From assembly GCA_028824125.1 (NCBI GenBank), contig JAPPES010000159.1, positions 1 through 64,000 on the forward strand: 64,000 nucleotides of DNA. The letters run 5' to 3'. The translations under genes and the position numbers were made by a program. The notes below the pieces were generated by a model. The model was not told where the DNA came from, did no database searches, and saw only the letters and a program-made list of their open reading frames with translations. Below are positions 34,291-44,388 of this stretch, piece after piece. Within the stretch, counting starts at the first letter, position 1. Every line of letters starts with the position of its first letter. The DNA is from Candidatus Poribacteria bacterium. GTDB lineage: Bacteria; Poribacteria; WGA-4E; WGA-3G.

Positions 34291-35652
34291 ATGCCACAAA
34301 CTGACGCAAATCAACCGAATGTTATTGTCTTTTTCACTGACCAACAGCGATGGGACACCTCAGGCTTGCACGGCAATCCGCTCGATTTAATGCCAAACTT
34401 TGATCGAATGGCACAGCGAGGCACACATGTCCATCGCTCTTTTACGTGCCAACCTGTGTGCGGTCCAGCGCGTTCATGCCTGCAAACTGGACTCTACGCG
34501 ACTCGTACAGGCTGCTTCCGAAACGGTATCCCGTTATCACCCAATCTCAAAACACTTGCACATCATTTCGGTGATGCGGGTTATGCCACAGGGTACATCG
34601 GAAAGTGGCATCTCTATTCCGGTAGTACCGGCCCTGTTCCACCTGAGAACCGTGGCGGATATGACTATTGGTTAGCGTCTAATGTGCTGGAAATGACATC
34701 GGACGCCTATCAGACAAGACTATTTGATAACGACAATCAACCCGTAGACTTACCTGGCTATCGTGTGGATGCAGTAACAGATGCGGTGGTCCGTTACGTT
34801 GACCAACATAAAAACGAGCCTTTTTATCTTTTTACATCATACATTGAACCACATCACCAAAATCATTTAGACGACTACCCACCGCCGGATGGATATAGGG
34901 AAAAGTATACAGGCAAGTGGATTCCACCTGATCTCGCCGCGCTGGGAGGTTCGACACATCAGCATTTAGGCGGCTACTACGGTATGGTAAAAAGACTTGA
35001 TGAGGCACTCGGTAGACTTTTAGATGCTCTCAAAAGTCTTGATTTACTTGACAACACAATTATTCTGTTTACCTCTGACCATGGGTGTCATTTCAAAACG
35101 CGCAACAGTGAATATAAGCGTTCATGCCACGAAAGTTCTATTCGTGTGCCGACTGCTTTTCACGGACCAGGGTTCATCGGTGGTGGACAGATTCAACAGC
35201 TTGTGAGTCTTGTGGATCTCCCACCGACACTATTGGATGCAGCAGGTTTGACGGTGCCAGATGAGATGCAAGGACGATCTATTCTGCCGCTTCTGCGCGG
35301 TGATACAGAGGATTGGCCTGAAGAGGTGTTTGTCCAAATTAGCGAGGCACAAGTTGGACGTGCCGTGCGCACGCAACGTTGGAAATATGGTGTTGATGCG
35401 CCTAATAAGGGGGGTGGCAAAGACGCCGGATCTGACACATACATTGAGCAGTACCTTTACGATCTTGCGGCAGACCCCTACGAGTTACGAAATCTAATCG
35501 GACTTCGATCGCATGAAAATGTGGCAGAGGTGATGCGTGAACGACTTATTCGGCGGATGGTTGAAGCAGGTGAAGAAGCACCTACAATTGAACCCGCACC
35601 GCAACAAGGAGGCGGGCAACGCCGTGTCCCTGAAGGAGAAGCGAGAAGTTAA
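34291..35652 (+). CDS. sulfatase (Cys-type), operon with an enolase-superfamily enzyme
   Basis: 453 residues. IVFFTDQQRWDTSGLHGN gives N-terminal metal ligands, C57-G-P-A-R is the formylglycine motif, GKWHLYS and FTSDHGCHF complete the active site. No signal peptide. The next gene starts 2 bases after its stop, so the sulfatase and a sugar-acid-dehydratase-like enzyme are very probably made together, consistent with desulfation then breakdown of a sulfated sugar acid (inference). Confidence 0.93.
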   Translation: MPQTDANQPNVIVFFTDQQRWDTSGLHGNPLDLMPNFDRMAQRGTHVHRSFTCQPVCGPARSCLQTGLYATRTGCFRNGIPLSPNLKTLAHHFGDAGYATGYIGKWHLYSGSTGPVPPENRGGYDYWLASNVLEMTSDAYQTRLFDNDNQPVDLPGYRVDAVTDAVVRYVDQHKNEPFYLFTSYIEPHHQNHLDDYPPPDGYREKYTGKWIPPDLAALGGSTHQHLGGYYGMVKRLDEALGRLLDALKSLDLLDNTIILFTSDHGCHFKTRNSEYKRSCHESSIRVPTAFHGPGFIGGGQIQQLVSLVDLPPTLLDAAGLTVPDEMQGRSILPLLRGDTEDWPEEVFVQISEAQVGRAVRTQRWKYGVDAPNKGGGKDAGSDTYIEQYLYDLAADPYELRNLIGLRSHENVAEVMRERLIRRMVEAGEEAPTIEPAPQQGGGQRRVPEGEARS

Positions 35653-35654
35653 CA

Positions 35655-36800
35655 ATGAAAATTACAGATGTTATTACCCTTGTGATGGGTACCAGTTGGC
35701 GGAATTTAACCTTTGTTAAAGTTGAAACTGACGAAGGTTTAACCGGTATCAGTGAAGTGCGAATGAACAATCGCACAGATGCGCTTGTGGCTTATATTGA
35801 CGGGGCAAAACGTAGGCACGTCATCGGAAGCGACCCGTTCAATACAGAAGACCTTTATCAACGAATGTTTCGGGACGACTATGGACGTGCTGGTGAAATC
35901 GTTGCGACAGGCATCAGCGTTATTGAGATTGCGTGTTGGGATATTATTGGCAAGGCATTGAATCAACCTGTGTATCGTTTGCTTGGGGGTGCTTGTCGTG
36001 ATAAAATTAAGGCGTATGCAAACGGTTGGTATCGCGTTGAACGAACACCCGAAGAATTTCACGATGCTGCCAAAAAGGTGCTTGAAAAAGGCTATAAAGC
36101 ACTCAAGTTTGATCCGTTCGGAGCAGGTTATTATGAACTTTCATATCAAGAAAAGTTAAAATCTGTTTCTCTCGTTGAGGCAGTGCGCGATGCTGTGGGA
36201 CCGGATGTTGAAATACTTGTTGAGATGCACGGTCGGTTTAGTCCGTATACTGCCATAGAAATTGCTTCTGAATTGGAGCAATATAAACCGAGTTGGGTTG
36301 AAGAACCTGTCCCACCCGATAACATCGCAGCACTTGCAAAAGCTGCTGATAGTATCAATCTACCTGTTGCAACAGGTGAACGTCTTCACAACAAATATGA
36401 ATATCGTGAGCTGATTAACTTACAAGCTGCAGATATTCTTCAACCCGATATAACCCAGACAGGCGGATTTTTGGAAACCAAAAAAATCGCTGCGATGGGG
36501 GATATGTGTTATATGACAGTTGCGCCGCATAACGTAGGCGGACCTGTTTCTACCGCAACCGCGCTACATTTCGCTGCATGCACTACGAACTTCAAAATTC
36601 AGGAGCATTTTAACGATTTCTCTGAAGCGTGGGTAAAAGAAGCCGCAACTGGATGTCCAGAGGTGATAGATGGATACTTTAGTCTACCCGATGGACCTGG
36701 ACTCGGCATGGAACTGAATGAGGACCTCATTGCAGCGCATCCGTATCGCGAAGGTTCATTCAACCTTTGGGAAGACGATTGGCACAAACGTGAGTATTAA
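35655..36800 (+). CDS. mandelate racemase/sugar-acid dehydratase-like enolase-superfamily enzyme
   Basis: 381 residues. N-terminal capping domain, then the barrel: ALKFDPFG, metal ligands in EILVEMHGRF (Glu), SWVEEPVPPDN (Glu) and PVATGERLHNKYE (Glu), QPDITQTGG, and the general acid/base His in TVAPHNVGGPVSTATALHFAA. The pattern is closest to galactonate/mannonate-dehydratase-like members, which eliminate water from sugar acids. The order after a sulfatase supports a role in catabolism of sulfated carbohydrates. The precise substrate is unknown. Confidence 0.88.
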   Translation: MKITDVITLVMGTSWRNLTFVKVETDEGLTGISEVRMNNRTDALVAYIDGAKRRHVIGSDPFNTEDLYQRMFRDDYGRAGEIVATGISVIEIACWDIIGKALNQPVYRLLGGACRDKIKAYANGWYRVERTPEEFHDAAKKVLEKGYKALKFDPFGAGYYELSYQEKLKSVSLVEAVRDAVGPDVEILVEMHGRFSPYTAIEIASELEQYKPSWVEEPVPPDNIAALAKAADSINLPVATGERLHNKYEYRELINLQAADILQPDITQTGGFLETKKIAAMGDMCYMTVAPHNVGGPVSTATALHFAACTTNFKIQEHFNDFSEAWVKEAATGCPEVIDGYFSLPDGPGLGMELNEDLIAAHPYREGSFNLWEDDWHKREY

Positions 36801-36856
36801 GTTCACGCGACTCCCTATCAAAATCTTGAGATTCGGAATCGTTTTGTGGTATCCTT

Positions 36857-36972
36857 TATAGTAAAATCCGAAAATATGTGGACATCTCAATGAACAAAAA
36901 TTCCCGTACCATAACGCTGGCAAGGTTTCCTAACCTTGCCAATGTGTAAAGGTAATTGTGGATTTCACTATA
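36857..36972. mobile_element. TA-flanked MITE, copy 5
   Basis: 116 bp; left end tatagtaaaatccgaaaata, right end aggtaattgtggatttcact-ata. Interior palindrome ggcaaggtttcctaaccttgcc. Ends are nearly identical to copy 4, so the two are recent relatives that differ in their interior. Confidence 0.8.
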
Positions 36973-37054
36973 AAATAGAAATATTGAAACAAACACCACT
37001 AATTGACAATTCCGAAATATTTTTTGATTCAGATAATCCTGCAGAAGAAAGAAA

Positions 37055-38717
<1,663 letters not shown>

Positions 38718-38720
38718 AGG

Positions 38721-38851
38721 TATAATAGATTTTAGAATTACCTGAACACTTTTATCCATGCGTTTGGCAAACCTAACGGACTGCGTGTGTTGTAGCACAA
38801 CCTAACAGGTTGATGCTCAGAAATGTCCAAGTAATTATATGCTTTACTATA
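38721..38851. mobile_element. TA-flanked MITE, copy 6
   Basis: Left tataatagattttagaatta, right gtccaagtaattatatg...ttactata. The interior holds ttgtagcacaacctaac, related to the palindrome in the PAP2 gene. It begins 3 bases after the lysA stop. Confidence 0.75.
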
Positions 38852-38878
38852 TGACTGTGTGAATTTGGGATTCAAGCC

Positions 38879-39288
<410 letters not shown>

Positions 39289-39602
39289 GGATATGGCTGC
39301 GTTAATTAGGACTTATGCAGCCCATTTTCAAAATAGGTGATTTGAGAGTTTTTACCAAATAGTGATATTCCAAAAATCCGAAGAGTTAAACCCTTGGATC
39401 ATGTCAAGACTAAGTGCAAAGGGGTATGTAAAGTTTTTGACACTGCACGTAGAGGGCGGGGGATCCCCGCCCGATTACCACCCCTTGTCACACCCTTTTC
39501 CCAGCCACTGTTGACGAATAGCATGTGTTCTAACGGGGGCCGAGGAGACCCCATCCCAACGCACAGTGGCGAAATTTTGCACGCCCGTTGATAGCTTTGG
39601 AC
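39289..39602. other. repeat-relic intergenic region
   Basis: No credible gene. It contains aggacttatgca (39308-39319), a lone end of the 15655-type element; gtatgtaaagtttttgacact (about 39424), matching one end of the 62287-62574 element; and a gggcgggg-containing palindrome at 39454-39472. This looks like a graveyard of several element families. Confidence 0.55.
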
Positions 39603-39631
39603 TTGCCTAAATATAGTTAATGCGTTACAAT
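39603..39631 (+). promoter_or_regulatory. promoter of the HigBA-type operon, implying leaderless mRNA
   Basis: TTGCCT (39603-39608), 17-bp spacer, TACAAT (39626-39631). The predicted +1 is about 39638, coinciding with the ATG at 39637, and no SD precedes that ATG. Confidence 0.6.
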
Positions 39632-39636
39632 AAGAT

Positions 39637-39999
39637 ATGGATCAAGAGATAACACCCCTCAGAAACGTTCAGTGGGTTGGTGATTCAAAAGAAAGGTTAC
39701 AGGCTTTCCCGGAGCCGGTGCGTAAGGATATTGGACACGCCTTGTATCGTGTGCAGATTGGCGAGATACCGCCGTCGGCAAAACCGATGAAAGGTATAGA
39801 ATCCGGGGTGTTTGAACTTGTGGATACCTACGCTACGGATACTTACCGAGTCGTTTACACGGTTAAGATTGGCCGAAGCTTGTATGTACTGCATTGTTTT
39901 CAAAAGAAATCAAAACGTGGAATTAGAACTCCAAAGAAAGATATTGACTTGATTAAACGAAGATTAAGACGCGCTAAGGAGATGGAAAAAGAATTATGA
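39637..39999 (+). CDS. HigB/Gp49-family toxin
   Basis: 120 residues. Matches phage-derived Gp49-like/HigB toxins: WVGDSKERLQAFPEPVRKDIGHALYRVQ, GEIPPSAKPMKGIESGVFELV, DTYRVVYTVKIGRSLYVLHCFQKKSKRG, IKRRLRRAKE. Members are RelE-fold mRNA interferases acting at the ribosome. Toxin-first order with a 4-base overlap to an XRE-type antitoxin is the canonical higBA arrangement. Confidence 0.88.
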   Translation: MDQEITPLRNVQWVGDSKERLQAFPEPVRKDIGHALYRVQIGEIPPSAKPMKGIESGVFELVDTYATDTYRVVYTVKIGRSLYVLHCFQKKSKRGIRTPKKDIDLIKRRLRRAKEMEKEL

Positions 40000-40325
40000 G
40001 CAATAACATTAAGGTTGAAGAAGGCAGTGGGAATATCTTCAAGGATTTGGGTTTTTCTGATGAGGTTTCGGAGAAAGAACTCCTAAAAGCGCAGTTGGGA
40101 GCCGAGATTTTCCGCATCCTGAAAGAACGTAAACTCACGCAGGTAGAAGCGGCAAAGCTACTTGGCGTTGAACACACCGAAATCTCTCGCCTTGAAGCCG
40201 CCAAACTTTCTGACTACAGCGTTGAGCGATTGATGAGGTTTCTTAATCAATTAAATCGCGATATTGAGATTCGGATTATTCCTTCAGAAGATAGAGAAGG
40301 ACATCAGCGGGTGGTTGCTGTTTAG
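39996..40325 (+). CDS. XRE-family antitoxin (HigA-like)
   Basis: 109 residues. The helix-turn-helix is ILKERKLTQVEAAKLLGVEHTEISRLEAAKLSDYSVERLMRFLNQL (about 46-91), typical of HigA2-like antitoxins that bind the toxin and repress their own promoter. ATG overlaps the toxin TGA by 4 bases, giving translational coupling. Confidence 0.88.
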   Translation: MSNNIKVEEGSGNIFKDLGFSDEVSEKELLKAQLGAEIFRILKERKLTQVEAAKLLGVEHTEISRLEAAKLSDYSVERLMRFLNQLNRDIEIRIIPSEDREGHQRVVAV

Positions 40326-40627
40326 TTCAAAATATGCTTCAATCATGGAGGCACACGGCCCTGCTTTCTGTCTCCAGCCAGTTAGGGCAGGCTGCGTTAA
40401 TGTAGGTGGACGATTTACTGCATACCAAATTAACAGGATTTATCTTGTTTTATTGGAGTTAGACAGAGGACGCCAAATCAACGGTATGAATGCGCGTATG
40501 GCATTCCCCGTGTGTTATTCTGCATTGGTTAGGAAACCGCACCTACCGTTCTGGGTATATAGCGGATGTTAAAAATTCGTAAGAAAAACCGAAAACTAAA
40601 TAACCCAGCCCCTACCATACAAACCTA
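40326..40627. other. intergenic region with decayed repeat fragments
   Basis: Contains ggttaggaaaccgcacctacc (about 40531-40551), the core module of the dispersed elements, without recognisable paired ends, plus aaatcaacggtatgaatgc and ggcattcccc resembling the inverse of the copy 4 interior. No gene is supported. Confidence 0.5.
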
Positions 40628-40656
40628 TTGACACCATTTAGCAAATAAGATACACT
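40628..40656 (+). promoter_or_regulatory. near-consensus promoter of the MurNAc-salvage cluster, implying leaderless mRNA
   Basis: TTGACA (40628-40633), 17-bp spacer, TACACT (40651-40656). The predicted +1 is about 40663, 2 bases before ATG 40665 (GTG at 40662). No SD is possible. Confidence 0.7.
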
Positions 40657-40664
40657 GATGTGTG

Positions 40665-41723
40665 ATGACTGCGAAAGCAATTGCAACACTCATTGAACAG
40701 AAAATCACCGAAAAGATATTTCCCGGCGCTGTTGTCGCTATCTTTGAAAAAGACAAGGTTATCTATCATGCAGCGTTCGGAGACCGTATCATAAAACCGA
40801 AGCATGCCCCGATGCTGCACGATACTTTATTTGACCTCGCCTCCTTGACAAAACCAATCGTCATTGGTACACTTACTTTGCAGTTAGTGGCATCTGGAAA
40901 GTTGTCGTTAGATGCACCAGCACAGACATATCTACCCGCGTTCAAACAACCGGGCATTACATGTCGCCACCTTCTCGCGCATACCTCTGGTTTACCTGCT
41001 TGGAAACCGCTCTATATTGAAACAGATTCACCTGAAGATGTGATAGAACATTTAAGTAGCATGCCACTTGAATCTCCACCCGGTCAGAAGGTCACCTATA
41101 GCTGTTTAGGATATATCTTGATGGGGGAACTTATCTCTACCATCACCGGAGAATCGTTAGATAGTTTGGCGCATAACACTATCTTCAAACCGCTCGGCAT
41201 GAACCGCACCTTATACAATCCACCACCGCAAATGCATGATAGCTGTGCAGCAACAGAAGATTCAAATAGTTTTGAACGCAGGATGGTGAGCTCAGGGCAG
41301 CACGGTAGCTATTATCGTGGTCATAACTGGCGCGAAGGCGTAATTGTTGGGGAAGTCCACGATGAAAATGCGAATTTTCTGGGTGGTGTTTCTGGCAATG
41401 CGGGGCTCTTTTCTAATGCAAGGGATCTCATCACCTTTTGCCAGATGCTACTGCAAGATGGCGGCACGTTTCTATCTCCTGACAGCGTCCAAGCGTTAGC
41501 CACACGCCAGACACCTCCTAATGCTTCCGAACAACGGAGTATCGGTTGGCATATCCTTGCTGACGGGTCAATGTATCACACAGGTTTCACAGGCACTTCA
41601 ATACGTATTGATCTTGAAAAGGGACTGGCTGCGATCCTACTGACAAATCGGGTACATCCGGACGCCCAACGCACAGGCATCATTGAATGTCGAAACGAAT
41701 TCCACAGGATAGTTTTTGGATGA
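40665..41723 (+). CDS. serine hydrolase, beta-lactamase/CubicO family
   Basis: 352 residues. Class C beta-lactamase-like fold: catalytic S60-L-T-K63 in LFDLASLTKP, second motif YSCLGYILMGEL where Y-x-N is usual (Tyr kept, Asn replaced by Cys), and a HTGFTGTS motif near the C-terminus replacing K-T-G. No signal peptide. Members include esterases, D-aminopeptidases and muropeptide-modifying enzymes. Overlap with a NamZ-like gene and proximity to anmK suggest an activity on cell-wall fragments. It is the first gene of the cluster and has its own promoter. Confidence 0.88.
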   Translation: MTAKAIATLIEQKITEKIFPGAVVAIFEKDKVIYHAAFGDRIIKPKHAPMLHDTLFDLASLTKPIVIGTLTLQLVASGKLSLDAPAQTYLPAFKQPGITCRHLLAHTSGLPAWKPLYIETDSPEDVIEHLSSMPLESPPGQKVTYSCLGYILMGELISTITGESLDSLAHNTIFKPLGMNRTLYNPPPQMHDSCAATEDSNSFERRMVSSGQHGSYYRGHNWREGVIVGEVHDENANFLGGVSGNAGLFSNARDLITFCQMLLQDGGTFLSPDSVQALATRQTPPNASEQRSIGWHILADGSMYHTGFTGTSIRIDLEKGLAAILLTNRVHPDAQRTGIIECRNEFHRIVFG

Positions 41724-42886
41724 TCAAACTCGGTATCACCCACCTACTCACAGAAAAACAGGAATGGCTTGATGGCAAATCCATCGGTTTGATAACAAAT
41801 CATACCGGCGTTGATGAAAACTTGACACATACTATTGAATTGCTAACGGAATTCAATTTGGTCGCGCTTTTTTCACCAGAGCATGGATTGTGGGGTGCAG
41901 CGCAGGATGGCGTGAAAATAGCAGATTCAACGTATCGTCCAAATGAAAAAGAAACTGACACAGGAAAACAAACGCTGCAAGTCTATAGCCTATATGGAAA
42001 AACACCACTTGTATGGACGGAAGCACTTGAAACTTTAGATGTGCTCATCTACGATATACAGGATGTAGGAGCGCGGTATTATACCTATCTTGGTACGTTG
42101 CTGGAGACGATGAAAGCACTTGAAGGGTCATGTGTTGAATGCATTGTTGCGGATCGTCCGAATCCTATTGGTGGGATCAACGTAGAGGGTCCGATGTTAG
42201 AATCTGACTATACATCGTTAGTTGGGCCGTACCCTATCCCTGTGTGTTACGGCATGACTATTGGCGAAATTGCGCGGCTTTTTCATGCCGAACAGGGATT
42301 TAACTTTCCACTTAAGGTGGCTCGGCTGCAAGGGTGGCATCGTGAAATGTGGCATAGTAAAACGGGGCTACAGTGGGTACCACCTTCACCAAATATGCCC
42401 ACGCTTGAGACAGCTACACTCTATCCGGGGACATGTCTATTTGAAGGTACTAATGTGAGCGAAGGGCGCGGCACGACAAAACCTTTTGAATACATTGGCG
42501 CACCATGGATAGATAGTCAGTTATGGGCAACTCAATTGAACGAGCGCGAGTTCCCGGGCGTTCAATTCCGTCCAATTGTGTTTACACCGCAGTTTTCCAA
42601 ATATGAAGGTGAAGTGTGCCACGGCGTTGCTTTACATATTACCGATTCAAAGCAGGTGGCACCCATTGAAGTAGCGGTATGGATGTTAAGCATATTAATT
42701 ACTGAACATCCCAGCGAATTTGAATTTAGAGAGACACATTTTGATAGATTAGCGGGCAGTTCAACGCTCCGAGAAGCACTGTTAGCTGGAACACCCTGCA
42801 GTGAAATTATTGAGTCATGGTCAATTGATATAGAACAATTTCGAGTCAGGCGAGAACCTTATCTGTTGTATTATAGTGAACTTTAG
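41720..42886 (+). CDS. DUF1343 / NamZ-like exo-beta-N-acetylmuramidase
   Basis: 388 residues from the ATG overlapping the hydrolase TGA (ATGA). DUF1343 hallmarks: GKSIGLITNHTGVD, LVALFSPEHGLWG, VYSLYGKTPLVWTEALETLDVLIYDIQDVGARYYTYLGTL, VADRPNPIGGINVEGPML, and WVPPSPNMPTLETATLYPGTCLFEGTNVSEGRGTTKPFEYIGAPW. The characterised relative NamZ releases terminal MurNAc from peptidoglycan fragments. No export signal, unlike the secreted relative, so it would act on internalised muropeptides. The last codons and stop lie inside a MITE end. Confidence 0.9.
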   Translation: MIKLGITHLLTEKQEWLDGKSIGLITNHTGVDENLTHTIELLTEFNLVALFSPEHGLWGAAQDGVKIADSTYRPNEKETDTGKQTLQVYSLYGKTPLVWTEALETLDVLIYDIQDVGARYYTYLGTLLETMKALEGSCVECIVADRPNPIGGINVEGPMLESDYTSLVGPYPIPVCYGMTIGEIARLFHAEQGFNFPLKVARLQGWHREMWHSKTGLQWVPPSPNMPTLETATLYPGTCLFEGTNVSEGRGTTKPFEYIGAPWIDSQLWATQLNEREFPGVQFRPIVFTPQFSKYEGEVCHGVALHITDSKQVAPIEVAVWMLSILITEHPSEFEFRETHFDRLAGSSTLREALLAGTPCSEIIESWSIDIEQFRVRREPYLLYYSEL

Positions 42887-43002
42887 AATTAACAGGACAT
42901 TTTAGTTGTAGGAGGGAACTCCGATTCCCGACTACAAACGGGTCGCGATTCGGAGATCGCTCCTACAGAAAATGTGTCCCAATAATTTCAAAGTTCACCA
43001 TA
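42872..43002. mobile_element. TA-flanked MITE, copy 7, overlapping the NamZ stop codon
   Basis: Left end tatagtgaactttagaatta; the right end (aataatttcaaagttcaccata) is slightly degenerate. The interior has a long imperfect palindrome (gtaggagggaactccgatt with aatcgcgac...tcctac-like inverse). Codons Tyr-Ser-Glu-Leu-stop of the NamZ gene are read from its left end. Confidence 0.75.
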
Positions 43003-43102
43003 GTTGATTATTGCATAGTAGTAGGCACGCCGCCGTGCCGTTCACCAATTCGGTTAAAGGGCTTTTGAAAGACGATGCCTGTCTTAACCGACACCCAAAA
43101 CC

Positions 43103-44278
43103 ATGAAACCATTTTATGATCTGCTACAGAAAGAGAAAAAGACTGTCATTGGATTAATGAGTGGGACATCTGCAGATGGTATAGATGTTGCCCTTGTTGA
43201 AATAGCAGGATCAGGACTAACTACGGAAATTGAATTAATGGCGTTCGAGACAATTCCGTATACGCCTGAGATACGTGCAAGAATTTTTGGACTTTTTAGC
43301 ATAGAAACGGCACGGGTTGATGAAATCTGCACGATGAATTTTGTGTTGGGCAAGCTATTTGCTGAAAGTGTTCTGACTGTGTTAAAAAAAGTTGACATAG
43401 CACCGACACGAGTTGACCTCATCGGCTCACACGGACAAACGATTCACCACATGCCTTCAGCACAGATTCCCGGAACGCTACAGATTGGTGAACCTGCCGT
43501 GATAGCACATGAAACAGGTATCCCAACAATCGCTGATTTCCGCGTAGCAGATGTTGCTGCAGGCGGGGAAGGTGCCCCGTTAATCGCATATCCTGATTTT
43601 CTGCTATTTCACCATTCTACACAGACAATTGGACTATTGAACATAGGCGGTATTGCAAACCTGACCGTGCTACCAGCAGGCAAAGGGATTGAAGCAGTTC
43701 ACGCCTCAGATACAGGGCCTGGCAACATGGTTCTGGATGCATGCGTTGCAAAAATAACAGGTGATGCAAAGCAGTTTGATGAAAATGGGGAATTGGCACG
43801 TCAAGGTACGGTGTGTCCAGACCTTTTAGAAACGTGGCTTGCACATCCGTTTTTTGAATTGTCTCCGCCAAAAACGACAGGACGTGAAATGTTTGGCACA
43901 ACGTTTGCGAATGCCTGCCTGCAACAGATCAGCGTCCAAAAAATTTCAGAGTTCGATGGACTTGCAACACTTACAGCATTGACAGTTGAGAGTATTTTCC
44001 GGTATTATAAGCATTTTGTTGAAACAGAAACGCCGCTGGATATTTTATACGTTAGCGGTGGTGGCGCACAAAACCCTCTTATGATGCGCGGTCTCACCGA
44101 AACGTTTGACCCTATTCCAGTTGTGAATGTAACGGAAACAGGTATTTCGGGCGATGCCAAGGAGGCAATTGCTTTTGCTATTCTTGCCAACGAGGCGGTG
44201 CATGGAAATTTGGGTAATGTTCCGAATGCGACAGGGGCATCGCGCGGAAAGATTTTAGGGAAGTTTGTTTGTCCATAG
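43103..44278 (+). CDS. anmK: anhydro-N-acetylmuramic acid kinase
   Basis: 391 residues, family length. ATP and sugar motifs: VIGLMSGTSADGIDVALVEI, LIGSHGQTIHHMP, ADFRVADVAAGGEGAPL, LLNIGGIANLTVLP, DTGPGNMVLDA (catalytic Asp region), LYVSGGGAQNPLMM. It cleaves and phosphorylates 1,6-anhydro-MurNAc to MurNAc-6-phosphate in cell-wall recycling. It follows the NamZ-like gene by 216 bases, mostly MITE. A cytoplasmic MurNAc-6-P etherase (murQ) is not present in the window. Confidence 0.95.
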   Translation: MKPFYDLLQKEKKTVIGLMSGTSADGIDVALVEIAGSGLTTEIELMAFETIPYTPEIRARIFGLFSIETARVDEICTMNFVLGKLFAESVLTVLKKVDIAPTRVDLIGSHGQTIHHMPSAQIPGTLQIGEPAVIAHETGIPTIADFRVADVAAGGEGAPLIAYPDFLLFHHSTQTIGLLNIGGIANLTVLPAGKGIEAVHASDTGPGNMVLDACVAKITGDAKQFDENGELARQGTVCPDLLETWLAHPFFELSPPKTTGREMFGTTFANACLQQISVQKISEFDGLATLTALTVESIFRYYKHFVETETPLDILYVSGGGAQNPLMMRGLTETFDPIPVVNVTETGISGDAKEAIAFAILANEAVHGNLGNVPNATGASRGKILGKFVCP

Positions 44279-44388
44279 GTTGGCAGCCAAATTTCAGCAG
44301 CCAGTAGAAAACCAGTTGTAGTACAAGCTGTTCGTTTGGTTTCCGTGCTTGCACTGCAAGTAGTAGGCGCATAACTCTTATTAATCAC

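Noticed and set aside
39394-39591. 65-codon open frame upstream of the HigBA pair
   Set aside because: It has no SD, runs through repeat relics and a GC-rich palindrome, and has no protein-like pattern.
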